The notes under the pieces: generated by a model
The model's input: the letters and a program-made list of their open reading frames with translations, nothing else
What the model was told of the DNA's origin: nothing
Database searches by the model: none
In this document: piece after piece, positions 46,370-57,468 of the stretch
Layout of the letters: each line of letters starts with the position of its first letter
How positions within the stretch are numbered: position 1 is the first letter of the stretch
Position numbers and translations under genes: made by a program
Assembly (NCBI GenBank): GCA_009192285.1
Contig: CM018603.1
Span: 1 to 64,000 of the forward strand
Reading direction: 5' to 3'
Length of the DNA stretch: 64,000 nucleotides
From: Morchella semilibera
Lineage: Eukaryota; Ascomycota; Pezizomycetes; Pezizales; Morchellaceae

Positions 46370-46379
46370 GCTGAGGACC

Positions 46380-47431
46380 TGTACTGCAGGCATTCCAATG
46401 GGCCCACCCACATTTGGGCTTGCCCGGCCGTACTTGGTCTAGGGCGGGGCGGGAGAGGATTTTTGCTAGCTGGGCCGCACTAGACTGTAGGAAATATTTG
46501 CCCGGCCCAAGTCTTTACTTAGGCTCTACTACGACGGGAAATGTATTGTGATAATGCATCCCCATTATGCACCGATATAACGCATCGGCGAATACATCCC
46601 CAGTCCCACTTTACGATTTTACTGCTTCGATAGTTAGAGATAAAAAAAATATTTTCCCGGATCAAGCCTGGAATATTTTATTTGACTGTCCTGCATCCTA
46701 CCGTATAAGCTATCAATTAATATATTTCGACAGTGAATTGAGACTGAATAGATTATATTACCAAGGTATATAGAGCTAAGTGACAGTCAATAATGCATCA
46801 ACCATACCATTTCCCACAGCCCCCGAAAGCTTATGAACCAATTAATGCATAAACCGCCGTGGTAGAGCCCAATTATCTCTATTGCAACATTAGTTGACAG
46901 GACTATTTGGTCCCTAGATGAGGATTCCCCCCCCCTTCCACCCATCCTCAAAATTGCCCGGCTTCGTCCCCCTTCAGTAATAATGATCCACTGGCTCTCG
47001 AATTTGGTAAGGGGGTGGTTGCCACGCAGGGTTAGGGGTTCTAGTTGCCCCGTCGATCATCTTACAACTATTACAGAATATTAATCAATTAATACTTCAT
47101 ACATGTATGCAGCACTATACTATTACAGAGTAGAGTACTTTATTTATATCGTCTTTTTCCCGGCATAGGGTGGGTCGGTGAGATATAGCATTCCTGAGGT
47201 TTTAATGGTAACTAAACCAGTAGTGTTTAAGAAAGTTTTGCGTGAGTGCAATCACCGGATGTCCAAGGCCACCTATGGCTACATGTAGTGTTCTGCAAAT
47301 GATCTAGGCCAAATATTCATTTAAAAGCGAGTAAAGATCATATTTCTTTGTCTTTGTAATACACAACGCGCCTAAGAAACACCCCCTACCGCCATACTGC
47401 CAGCTCCTAAGCCCGAACTAAGCTACATCCG
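46380..47431. other. Gene-free stretch, probably decayed repeats
   Basis: GGGCC/GCCCGG words at 46395-46510 recall those at 5010-5350. TAATGCAT words recur near 46553, 46790 and 46843. No gene seen. Confidence 0.35.
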
Positions 47432-47633
47432 TTAGGGCCCGCAGTGTATCTTTGCCGCGCGCGTCGGGTAATCGTATAGATCCGTCATTGACTAGTCGTG
47501 CTTTACGCCCGCTGTGTTAGTAAGTAAACTATTTAAATGGATCCAAGATGCGTATACTAACCACATGATTGCAATATGAGCACATTTCACCCTCGGGGAT
47601 ACCGTTCGCGCATCCGCATTGGCTGCAGGTCAT
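47432..47633 (-). CDS. Small cysteine-rich (zinc-ribbon-like) protein or first exon
   Basis: Minus strand. The ATG at 47633 opens MTCSQCGCANGIPEGEMCSY then CNHV, with CxxCxC and CxxC pairs typical of a zinc ribbon. A GTTAGT donor follows at 47561. With the CTAG acceptor at 47492-47493 (branch site ACTAAC in place) the second exon 47491-47432 gives SMTDLYDYPTRAAKIHCGP and a stop, 43 residues in total. An alternative acceptor further on would give a different tail, so only exon 1 is firm. Upstream lie a TATATAA box and a CA-rich leader ending CATCAAAATG, a good fungal start context. I do not recognise the protein. The cysteine-rich exon at 46043-45766 may belong to the same gene. Confidence 0.45.
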
Positions 47634-47733
47634 TTTGATGTTTGGTCTTATTGATAGTCTTTGTTGTTGGTTATAGGTTATGTGAATAAGGGGAATATGG
47701 TGTGTAGTGTATATTCATGAGGAAACCCACCCA

Positions 47734-47745
47734 GTTTATATACCG
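47734..47745 (-). promoter_or_regulatory. TATA box of the small cysteine-rich gene
   Basis: Reads GGTATATAAACTGG on the minus strand, about 105 bases upstream of the ATG at 47633, followed by a CA-rich leader without another ATG in good context. Confidence 0.5.
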
Positions 47746-47759
47746 TTAATTCTCGAGAA

Positions 47760-48585
47760 ATCCACTACCTATCTCTGCCTCGCTAAATCTTAATCCTGGG
47801 TGAGAAGAGTGGCTAGCGCGCATAATCCCTAATCCTAGTAGACTCTATTACTCCTATCAAAGCACGGCCGCAGAACCAAATGTTGTTTTGCGGGGATCGG
47901 GGACGAAGTTCGGCTGAAAACTTTCAATTTTGATATGCAACGCGCAGATCTTTGCGCTCCTCGTCAAATTCTCCATTTCCCTGCCGATCTTTTTCTCCCG
48001 CCGATCTTTTTTGTTGCAACAAGAGCTGGCTTAAAGACTCTAATATTGTTTGGAATTAAAGTATATTTTTAGAGTTTTGTGGGAGGGATTTGCGTGGTGC
48101 GGATCGTCGCGCTAACGGGAAGAAGTTGCATAATGACATTTACCGTATTACCGATTCTCGAATAATCCACCACCCCCGTATTTGTATGTGGTAAGTCCGA
48201 ACCAAGGCGAATTGGCGGATCAAACTTCACGAACTCGTACAGATACTTTTTCTCACCCGGAATTAAGATTTAGCGACGCGGGGATAGTGGATCTCTCGAG
48301 AATTGACCAGTGGCAATCACGCTCTCCGCGGCGTAGGCTACAGAAACTAGCATCTATTTGAAGTGGCTTGCGCTGTAATCTTTCCCGAAGAGTCTCTTCC
48401 GGTGGGATAGGACGGTATACTAGAAAATGTTGTTGCAATGTTTGTTTTGTGACAGCGCAGCCCCGCTCAGATCTTGTCCTCACGCTTCTAAACAGGATCC
48501 TACTACATGGCGTACAAAAAAAAGCTGTCTTGGTGATTTTTCAATATCAGTCGTGTTCAGAAGCGCTCTGGGGTTTTTAGATCTA
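47760..48585. other. Gene-free stretch
   Basis: Short open frames at 48253-48580 on both strands overlap and show no domain. Nothing else seen. Confidence 0.4.
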
Positions 48586-48706
48586 CCCCGCATCGATCTG
48601 CGCCTTGCATATCGGAATTGAACAACTTCAGCTGAACTTGCTCCTTGATCACCGCCTCGCGAACGACGTGTTGTAAACGCGCATACCGACTCCCGCATTA
48701 AACATA

Positions 48707-48879
48707 CAGTCGCAACTCGATATGCCGGATTGCCAAGATTCTAAGGATTTCGTACGGGATAGCAGAAGATCCGGGATAGCAAATTGATTTTGCAGTAATA
48801 GGAGTAAAAATCCCAAAGGATTTCGTACGGGACAGCAAGGATCCGGGGTATTGAGATCCGGCATATCGAGTTGCGACTG
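48707..48879. mobile_element. Pogo-like MITE (family G, 173 bp)
   Basis: Perfect 24-base terminal inverted repeats beginning CAGTCGCAACTCGATATGCC. Flanking TA at 48705-48706 and 48880-48881. The CAGT(C/N)(G/N)..AACTCG start is typical of pogo/Fot1 elements. An internal GGATTTCGTACGGGA(T/C)AGCA occurs twice. Confidence 0.85.
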
Positions 48880-48881
48880 TA

Positions 48882-49046
48882 CCACAGAATCTCAGGAATA
48901 AAGAATCGGACTGGACTGGAATATTAGGCTTCGGATTGGTCAAATGCCTCAATTCGACAGAGCCAAAGCGTAACGTTTAGTCGTCTTGGCCAATAGGTAA
49001 GTGGGATTCCAGCCCAGTCCGATTCGTTATTCCCGAAATTCTGCAG
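48882..49046. mobile_element. MITE (family H2, 165 bp) abutting the pogo-like MITE
   Basis: Terminal repeats of about 45 bases, C(C/T)(A/G)CAGAAT(C/T)TC(A/G)GGAATAA and onward, with a few mismatches. TA at 48880-48881 and 49047-49048; the left TA is shared with element G. Confidence 0.75.
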
Positions 49047-49603
49047 TACCGCAAAATCTCGTTGCGCTGCAGCAAGGATTATTTACACTAAAACTTGCAG
49101 ATTGACGTCTAAAGTTGGACTCTGGTTGGCCTATATGTACCCCTGCTGTCTCGCACCGAGATTTTGTGGTAACTCTATCTTAACGGGCTATGGGATCGGA
49201 TCCGCTAGCACAGTGATCTGCGCCTTGCATATCAAAATTGACCAACTTCAGCTGAACTTCGCCCTCGATCGCCTCGCGAACGATGTTTCTCAACACAGAC
49301 CCTACTACGTGCCATGTCTTCGCTTGTTGCCGGTTTTCACGACTTGTTAGCGTGGAGATATCCTGTTATTGGGGCTGCCACACTGCCCATAGAAAACAAA
49401 CCTGCTCCAGGCAAGAAAAGGTCTGCTGAAGCGGTGTGACGAGCGTGACGGAATCAGGTTTAGGTCTACTTTAGATGGGATTTGCAACGTCCTGAAAACA
49501 AACGAAGACATGTGAATATTAGAGACTTTGCGCAAATAGACCTTTTCAGCCACCGTCCATCTCAACAAAAAAAAGATCGGCGAAAGAAAAAAAAAGATAT
49601 GAG

Positions 49604-51620
49604 TCCTACGGTATTCTTTTGACGTTTAGAGCAATGACACTCCCATAGCCCTCAATCTGAATCGATAATTCTCCATTGTGAGACACAGCCAGCAACTACT
49701 TACATAATGAATAAAAAAAAAGAAAAAGAAAAAAAAAACGCCGCCAGCAACCAGAGTGGTCGAGTGATCATCCGTGATTCAGCAAATGAGTGATAGTCTG
49801 TGATTCGATTACCATGGGCATTCCTTTATTCCTTATGTGCATTGCAATCTAAAGGACTAGCACTAGATCACCAGGGGAAAGTCTATTGAGGTAAATGCCT
49901 AGTTCAAGTTCGCAGTCCACCTGAGTGCCTACTCGATGGTTAAGCAAAAAGCCTATACCCGTAGACCCCATGAAGGAAAGTCAGTGTGAATATACGAACC
50001 TCGGCCGCCCATCTTAATAGTTAACCAAACCAAGTTGTCCCTAATGCCGAATAACATCACTCCGCGAACTTTAGGAAAAGCCGGTTATAATAGCATACAC
50101 TATCCCGTTTCCACACCATCGAGGAGCAGTTACCCAAGCTCAACCCGTCGCGTACCACACAACTACCCAATGGGTCAAAGATCGTGGTGCCCTACCATAA
50201 TGCAGAAGCCCTTGTTGTTTTTAGTGAGCGGGTTAAATTAAATAACATAAGGACTAATATCTTATAAAGATCGCGTAGACAAGGACACCTCCAGGTTTTG
50301 GGGTCACCTCCGCCGCGTAACCACCGCTTTGTGCCCTCCAGCTCCCTTGCGAGCTTCTTTTCTACCTTAGTCCACATATAGTCCATTCTCGCCCGCATGG
50401 CCGTGTCGCTCGCGCACCTGCTCTCTTTAGCTCTTTCGGCTGCACCGGATACAGGGTGAGTGGTACTACCGCCAGTTGGCTTGGTTACCTTCAGCCACTC
50501 GCGAACTCCATCCGACGCCTTCGGGCACCTGTCGATGACATGGAAATTGGTGTCCTTGCGAGCATATGTAACGGATTCACGCCTCCCTCTATTCCACGCT
50601 CTGATTCAGGCATCGGCTCGTCCCCCGATGACCCTCCACCCCCGTAGAACACGTGATACATTCCTCGGTCTGGATCCTGGGATTCGTAGTCGGGAAATCC
50701 GGCGGCGGCCTTGGCGGCGATACACCTCTTGAACCATATCCGCCCTGTGTGAAAGCTGCCCTGGGTTGAGCTCAGGAATGATACAAACCAGGCCGGTGCC
50801 AAAGAAGTCATGGGACTCTGGCGACGTGAAAGTTCAAAAGGAAATCTACAAAATCCTTTCCTGATCCAAATATAGCTCGAAGGGCGGCGCTTTCCTCTTG
50901 GCCCCGGAACATGGCAACCAACTTCCAGAATTTGAGTCCAGTCCCACCGCGGATACTGAGGGGGGCGATGTGTGCGACGGCGCCGTGGTAGGCGCGTCTG
51001 GTTATACAGCATTTCTCTTTGTCGCGAAGTTTGCACTGGGTATCATCAGCGAGGGTATCATTGGCAGGTTCGGTTCACTGTGTTGGAAATCCAGACGAGC
51101 TCCGATTCTGGCGTGTTAGGGTCCGCTCCCTGTCCAACACTCGCAGCATTGCTTTAATGCCCTCGGCGGCTGGGATGGGCAATGTAGTCTGCTGTTGTTA
51201 CACGCGCAATTCTGGAACATATGGGGTGAGAGGAAAGAACAGATCCCCCTGTGTTGCTTTGTCTGATGCGCGAGAGTTAGAGATCGAAGCCATCCTGGTT
51301 TGAGAGCTATATCAGGTAGAGAGATATATACCAGGCTTTGGTCACCATTTGGCGCCAACAATGGAATAAGTTGATTGGGCGTGTACGTATTGGAGGGTCT
51401 TAAAAGATACAAGAGAGTAGGCCGGGCGAGCCGGACAAAGGGGTACTCAAGTGCCCAATATGGATAGATAAAATAATAGAAATAAAACTAATTAAGGAGG
51501 CCGCCCGGAATCAAGTCCCACCCCCGTGAATTGTCCTACCTGCCGCATCTCTTGCATTACAGGCAGTCCCACAGTGGAATGGACTATATAGATGCCATTC
51601 CTGCTGTTGGGGTACGGTGG
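49604..51620. repeat. Segmental duplication, copy 1
   Basis: 49604-49955 and 51172-51620 match 55676-55987 and 56004-56630 in the same order and orientation (for example CACTAGATCACCAGGGGAAAGT and GTTACACGCGCAAT.C.GGAACATATGGGGTGAGA read in pieces). About 1.2 kb between the two blocks, holding the HNH-like remnant, is absent from copy 2. Confidence 0.8.
50456..51080 (-). pseudogene. HNH-endonuclease-like remnant
   Basis: On the minus strand from about 51070 to 50829 one frame reads LRDKEKCCITRRAYHGAVAH then IAPLSI, LKFWKLVAMFRGQEESAALR and AIFGSGKDF. The C-x-x-T..AHI-P layout followed by FW..L..F.G.E resembles the fungal HNH_2-type nuclease domain found singly in many ascomycetes. Downstream the likely continuation lies in other frames (50830-50456), including GRIWFKRCIAAKAAAGFPDY, with stops between, so it looks like a decayed gene. 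The call rests on memory of the family pattern. Confidence 0.4.
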
Positions 51621-53136
51621 TAAGACAGCTGCAATGGGTGTGACAGTGGTATGATAAAAGGTGAAGGCTTGGCGGGTCAAAAACCAACGGGCAACAGAAC
51701 CCACCCGAATAGATGAGATCCTACAACTTGAACTAGTAAAACTTGAAGAGAAAAATTTGTTCTCTTCTTCAGCATCTTCAGTATCGAGGGTAATTTGTTC
51801 TTCTTCACTAATTGGCATTAATGTTCGAGGATATTATATTGGCCTACAAAATATTATTAGACACTAGTGTAATTTAGTTTGTAGTGAGTTTCTACTAACC
51901 TCTACCTACTCCAAGCTATCCTGTAACCGCTCCTCAATAGGGTTCAAAATCCGCCGACATCCATTCCTCCTTGAACGAAGTTATCCCTGTATAACACAGT
52001 CATATAGACCCTCTGGGAATCACCTGAAAATGAAATATATATCGATATGACTATCTTTAGCTACATCTTTGAGAGCTCGAGCCTAAGCTCGAGCTATATC
52101 CCGGAGCTCGAACATATCGAGCCTTTCTTCCCACAATCCGGGCCAGCTCGAGCTTTAGGCCAGGCTCGTCTCGAACAGGCTCGTGCCCAACACTACATGG
52201 GCGACTTGATGGGAGGATTTGATATTAAGTAAATCAAAGGATAGAGCATCCCGTTGATTGACAGGCTTTACTAGATTCCGGTAGTCGAACGCGTTGTCCT
52301 CACTATGGTACTCATCTATCGCGCTCAGTAGGATAGGGCATCTGTCATCTGGCTTTCTTCGACTCGTCTTTATCAACTCATCCCGATATAATACTGGCTT
52401 TAAAGATCCACCCTCATTCACCGTGGAAAAATATCTTAAAAGAGTATGGAAGGCCAAGCCCATCCCCCTGACCCGGCTTAAGTACCAAGAGGCTACGTAG
52501 ACACTGACGTCTTAGGCACGGGGGTAGTGCTTGCTGGTTGGCAGTAGAGTAGCATTAGTATAGACTGGGAGTGCCGCTCGAGGTCGATTTAAGTGGAAGA
52601 TGTTAGGTCCCATCAGAGAATCCGGCTCTCCGCAAACTTTGGGCTGAGTGAATTGGATCATACATAATCACTCGGTTGTCTTGAGAGATATCTATTGTTA
52701 ATATAGGCACTTGAGAAGGCACGAATAGCTCGATTGTTTGGCAGATTGAAGGCAGGTGGTATGCCGGACACCATTCCTACAAACTTATCATACCCCAACT
52801 TTATCCGTCTTATGGCATCCAAGAGAGGTTGCAACGCTTTTAACCCATGAAATCGATCCCAAATGAAATAAAGCAGGGATGCACTGGTGTAAGAGAGGAA
52901 GCACAGCAACTTTCGATATTTTGAACTCAAAAATGAGAACAATAAAATCTCCTTGATATTCTATCCAAACAACACTCTTGAAATAGCCCAGCATGCTTTA
53001 CAGTTGCTTCAAGAGCAACGACGAGCCGCAAACGCGGACTTGAGCCAATCATAACACATCATATCACCTCGGCGCCACTGTTTGATCGTAGTACAGGGCA
53101 CCCCTGCTCGTTGTCCCAGTCCTTCCGTTGCTATAA
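51621..53136. other. Stretch with unassigned minus-strand frames
   Basis: Minus-strand frames at 52463-52155 (with LKPVLYRDELIKTSRRKPDD and CPILLSAIDEYHSED) and 52942-52658 look protein-like but match nothing I can name; they might be exons of one decayed gene. A GAGCTCGAGC-rich, palindromic patch lies at 52070-52190, possibly the end of a hAT-like element. Confidence 0.3.
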
Positions 53137-53222
53137 GGTTTTGTGGTCTAGTGGTATGATACTCTTCTGTGTGTTACAGTGAGATAACAAAGAGAGTCCA
53201 GGGTTCAAATCCCTGCAAAACC
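53137..53222 (+). tRNA. tRNA gene with intron, isotype uncertain
   Basis: The acceptor stem GGTTTTG pairs perfectly with CAAAACC, the T arm is CAGGG-TTCAAAT-CCCTG, the A box is TGGTCTAGTGG and the B box GGTTCAAATCC. The anticodon stem is CTCTT/AAGAG with an enlarged loop of 23 bases holding a TGTTA/TAACA hairpin, so there is an intron of about 16. Strict loop numbering gives anticodon GTG, but CTG (Gln) can pair with CAG in the intron, the usual tRNA-intron pattern. Neither choice gives a purine at position 37, so I leave the isotype open. Confidence 0.75.
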
Positions 53223-54586
53223 GTCGAATGGAGCCCGTCAGGGGCGTTCCGCCGGCGCTCGACCCTGGCGGGCATCCATTCCCCCCATGTTTTGTGCTTA
53301 AGAACGATATTGACCACACTATTGTCCTATTTGTCGGAATATCCTGTAATAATAACCCTTTTCGGGCGATTGATAGAGAAAGATACAAACTACATGTAGC
53401 CTCCATGTGCGGCGCATGTGGTGTGTGGGGGGGGGACACAACCTCCCCGAGAGCCATGAGGACGCAATACTCCCTAAGAGATAAGTCCTGCATATCCTGA
53501 TATTATACACCCCATTAACTCTCGTATATACACGAATCGATAGAAATACTTAATTCTTGTTTTCTCACCGGCTAGTATAGTAGGTTGAATACAGTCTGTG
53601 TCCTCTACCCCAACAATAGCAGATCCTAACCAAGGAGAAATCAAGGAGGTCTGTTGGAGCATATGTAGAAAGCGGGGATCGAAGAGCACTTACAATTATG
53701 GCTGGAACATTTATATAGGTATTAGGAGCGGTGATTTTTAGGTATTGGGGATACAAAGTAGGGAATACATGTTAGGTGCATGGGGGGCCTAACTAACCTA
53801 GCTCTGTTGTTTATCTCACGTGAGTGTCACGTGGTGTTCGCGTATAACTTCCAGATACAAAAATAGGTAGTTTCAATAGGAGAAAGATGCCGTGGATAGG
53901 ACTGTGGGTACGTGGGGGACCGCTTTTCCTTAGTGATAGCCCCGGCCAAGCTAGATCTTTCTCGTTGGCTGCCCGTCAAGCATGGTCGGGGTGGCTAGTG
54001 TTAGCAAATTCTTATCTCTCGTTAGTATCTACTCTGTCCTTCTTTGCACCCTTCCCCCCCCCCGGGGCCCACCAAAAATGGTCAGCTCAACGGACGAAGT
54101 GATAAGTATAGATTACAAGAGACTGTAATAAGCCACTACACGGAACGCCAACAAAATACCTATTTGTACTGGTAGGTCGCCTAATGCCAACCACTTATAA
54201 CCCACCGCCGTACCCCTCCTAGGCCCCTACTAGCACTGCTTTAAAGGAAGGGGAATGCCCTCCTCCGTGGCTTCTAGAGCCGAAGGGCGCACCTCAGTAG
54301 CGTGCACACACACACATCGTCTCCTGTACGCGTACGTACATATCGATCTTACCATATATTACACATTGGCTCTCCGGAAATGATGATATGGGAAATGATA
54401 TCATATCAGTGCAATGTGCCTCCCCCCTTTACAAAAACCCGTTTGTTTGAATCACATCATTCACTGATTCTATGTATATACAGAACACTGCGCGCCATCA
54501 TGGATTAGATTATGGGCTACGGCATAGGGAGATGTTCTGTTTTTGTGTAAGGGCTGAAATTGCAGATATCAGCATACGGGGGGGTA
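53223..54586. other. Gene-free stretch
   Basis: No gene or defined repeat seen. Contains short CA and CG runs near 54300-54340. Confidence 0.4.
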
Positions 54587-54730
54587 GTTTAAGTTTGTCA
54601 GTAAACTGCTGCCCCCCCTCCCATCCCCAAGAAAAAACAAATCTGGTATGGCTTTACTAACAGATCTCGTTGTTCCTCCATACGAATATAATTCCTCTAT
54701 TATAAGGGGCAGCAATTGACAGACAAGGGA
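54587..54730. mobile_element. MITE family B, copy 6 (diverged)
   Basis: TTTGTCAGTAAACTGCTGCCCC at the left and GGGGCAGCAATTGACAGAC at the right, with the GGCTTTACTAACAGATC..GTT and AATTCCTCTATTATA core. About 144 bp. Confidence 0.75.
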
Positions 54731-55675
54731 CACTACACCCCAGAAGGGATACATGATGGCTTGCTGGCGATGTCAAGTGGGGGGCGGCGGAGCACAGGAT
54801 ATTTCCGGATGGCGTGTTGAGACGGGGGGGTGGGGGAAGGTAGGCGAAACCCACCTTACAACCTGTAAAGCCCAGGGGAAGGAGGGGTGGTGGGAGTGGG
54901 ACGGTGTTCCTACATGTTGGGGTTGAAAGAAGGCAGTAGTTGAGTGGTGTCCGTGGAGTGTTTCAGAGGGCGTGGGCGACGGCAACGGGCTGGTTGGTGT
55001 CTGACTATTGCCTAGGGGTGAGTGTGAGGAAGGGAGTGCGTGGGAACAGGAGGAGGACATCATTTCGAGTGATAGCACATGAATTAAACACCACTGGAAA
55101 TAAATTGCCAAGCCTTCTATCTGTACTCAAATCGCAGCACACACTCGATGTTGGGTTACATACTTGGGTATATACGGGTGCCATTAGACACCGGAGTAAG
55201 ATACTAGTATAGCACTGCATATCTTGGGGTGCGGGCATGTATGAAGTTCTGATATACAGGTCCCATGCTTCCTCTGTAGCCCAACACAAGAAAAGTGTGC
55301 CGACGTTCACCATTCTCATCCCAAGTTTTTTCTTCTAAATCTTTTCTAGTCCCACTAAATATAACTATCTCATGTTTTATGTATATTCGATACCAGATAA
55401 CGAACCTATCGTTCCGGACACGAATCAAGGAGTTAGTTGGTTAGGGTTAGGGTTTGCATTTCAGGAAAGCACTCCATCCGAAATCTAAGCTGGGGTTGCC
55501 AAGCCGCTTGTCACGAACGGCCTATCTGATAACGCTAGGCCAGTATTCAAAATGGTAAAGCCGCACTTCAGCAAATACTTTATCAATGCTGTACCAATAC
55601 TACATTATATAAAATAAGTGTTCCTAGGACTGCGTAGTGTGGGTAGTGAAATTTACACTCCCGCATTTCCCAAAA
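54731..55675. other. Gene-free stretch
   Basis: GGTTAGGGTTAGGG at 55439-55452 is a short telomere-like word, too short to call an interstitial telomere. No gene recognised. Confidence 0.4.
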
Positions 55676-56640
55676 TACGGTATTCTTGGCATTTAGAGCA
55701 ATGACACTCCCATAGCCCTCAATCTGAATCGATCATTCTCACAACCATGCAGCAACTACGTAATGAAAACGGCAAACAGAGTGATGTATGAATTATCAAT
55801 CAACCAATCAACCAGAGTGATCGAGTGATAGTGGGTGATTCGATTACCACAGGCAATATTTCTTTATTCCTTATGTGCATTGCAACCTAACGCACTAGCA
55901 CTAGATCACCAGGGGAAAGTTTATTGAGGCAAATTCCCAGTTCAAGTTCGCAGTTCATCTGGGTGCCTACTCGATGGTTAAGCAAAGGCTCTCACGGTGA
56001 CCGGGATCGGCAATGTAGTCTGTTGTTGTTACACGCGCAATGCCGGAACATATGGGGTGAGACGAAAGAACAGATCCCTTTTGATGCTTTGTCTGATGTG
56101 CGAGAGTTAGAGATCGAGGTCATCCTGGTTTGAGAGGTATATCAGGTAGGTAGATACCAGGCTTTGGTCACCATACGGGGTGGAGTTCTGTGAGCCAGTA
56201 TTGAGAGGGTCTTCTGGGGAAAGGATACCCAGGCAATATGGGTAGATAAAACAATAGAAACCAAGGAGGCCCCAGCCCGCCCCGTGAATTGAGAATTGTT
56301 CCGGCCAGGGCTTGGCGCTCCCGATCGATCGAGGCTCCGCCTTTTCCGTTGCCCCGCCCGGAGTTAAGTCTCAACCCCCCCCCCTACGTACGCCGAAGCC
56401 CGCCTCCACCAAGCTTCCCTCCCATCCAACGTCACCCCAGCGCCTCCAAGATTGTATTAATCAAGTTCTAAGGTACAGACGAGTGACGGGTTTTTAAGTT
56501 TGACGTAATTAGCCAGCCTTCGCCCTAGCTACGCAATACGGGGCACGCATCTCTTGGATGACAGGTGGTCCCTAGACAGAGGATACAAAGCAGTGGAATG
56601 GACTATGAGACTTGGTCCCGGTTGGGGGTGAAGGGGTGAG
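55676..56640. repeat. Segmental duplication, copy 2
   Basis: The shorter partner of 49604-51620, without the 1.2-kb segment. By eye many substitutions separate the copies, so the duplication is not recent. Confidence 0.8.
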
Positions 56641-57468
56641 GATCGATCGGTGGCCGGGGTTGTGTGTATGTGGCGCGGGGAGATGGGCGATACCCCGCCA
56701 TCGCCACGGTCGCCACAACCAAACACCGCAACGCCACAACCGTCCATACACCGCCACGCGCCAGTCGGGTACCCGTAGCGCCCCTCCGCGCGCCTCTGGA
56801 CGCTTATTTCACCCAGCCCGCGCGTCTTTGCTACTCCTCGGCGCTATCACTCGTTCTGTCCCAATTAGGCATTGGATCGCCCATGGATTGTTACTTCCGC
56901 CAAGTCCAACTTCGATTTTTGGTCAAAATTTACTAGTTACAGAGATCCTTTTGCTGGGTGGGCAAACAGCATTTCCCAAAATTGATGCTTGGCCTAAAAT
57001 CTCTAATACTATCCCTTGGACGGACGAAATCCTCAAATTCGCGACATCCCTCTTTCAGCTATTCCTAGCCCTTTGTGGTAATTAATGCCAATTTCTCATT
57101 AGCTCTATTGTTATTCTCACATGAAAATAGTTATAAGTGCGTGCACGGTGCATGTCGCGATTTCATCCGTCCAAGAGCTATCATAGTACGGAATGTTGAT
57201 TATAACACAAATTGTAATCGCCCTGCGCAATTGGCCTGCAGGATAATACCTCTGTTACTAATCTCTCCGAACATTGCAACATAGTTTTTAGGCAACCCAC
57301 CTAGAGTACATACATGTCTCAATGCGGGCCTCAGGCATCCAAGTTTCAAGAAACAGGTATTCTGGGGGTACCCCGCAAAGCGTTGTGCCCTTTCTTACAT
57401 GAACTATTTTCACAAAGCTTATAACACGACATACCTTCTCATCCGTAGAGTGATTTCCAAACAGCTCA
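56641..57468. other. Upstream region of the helicase gene
   Basis: Open frames at 56612-57085 are low-complexity (Arg/Pro-rich) and probably not coding. No clear TATA box; presumably holds the helicase promoter. Confidence 0.4.

Larger units (their letters stand above)
48586..49295. repeat. Direct repeats of about 85 bp around two MITEs
   Basis: 48590-48675 and 49211-49295 share GATCTGCGCCTTGCATATC, CAACTTCAGCTGAACTT and CGCCTCGCGAACGA in order. Two short inverted-repeat elements lie between them. Confidence 0.65.

Noticed and set aside
52070-52190. GAGCTCGAGC-rich palindromes as a complete element
   Set aside because: Could be one terminus of a hAT-like repeat, but the other end is not visible.
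55439-55455. Interstitial telomere
   Set aside because: Only two units of a TTAGGG-like word; too short and not the 10-base unit of this chromosome end.
56612-57085. 157-codon plus-strand frame upstream of the helicase
   Set aside because: Low-complexity Arg/Pro/Ser-rich first half, overlapping frames on both strands, no domain or splice logic.
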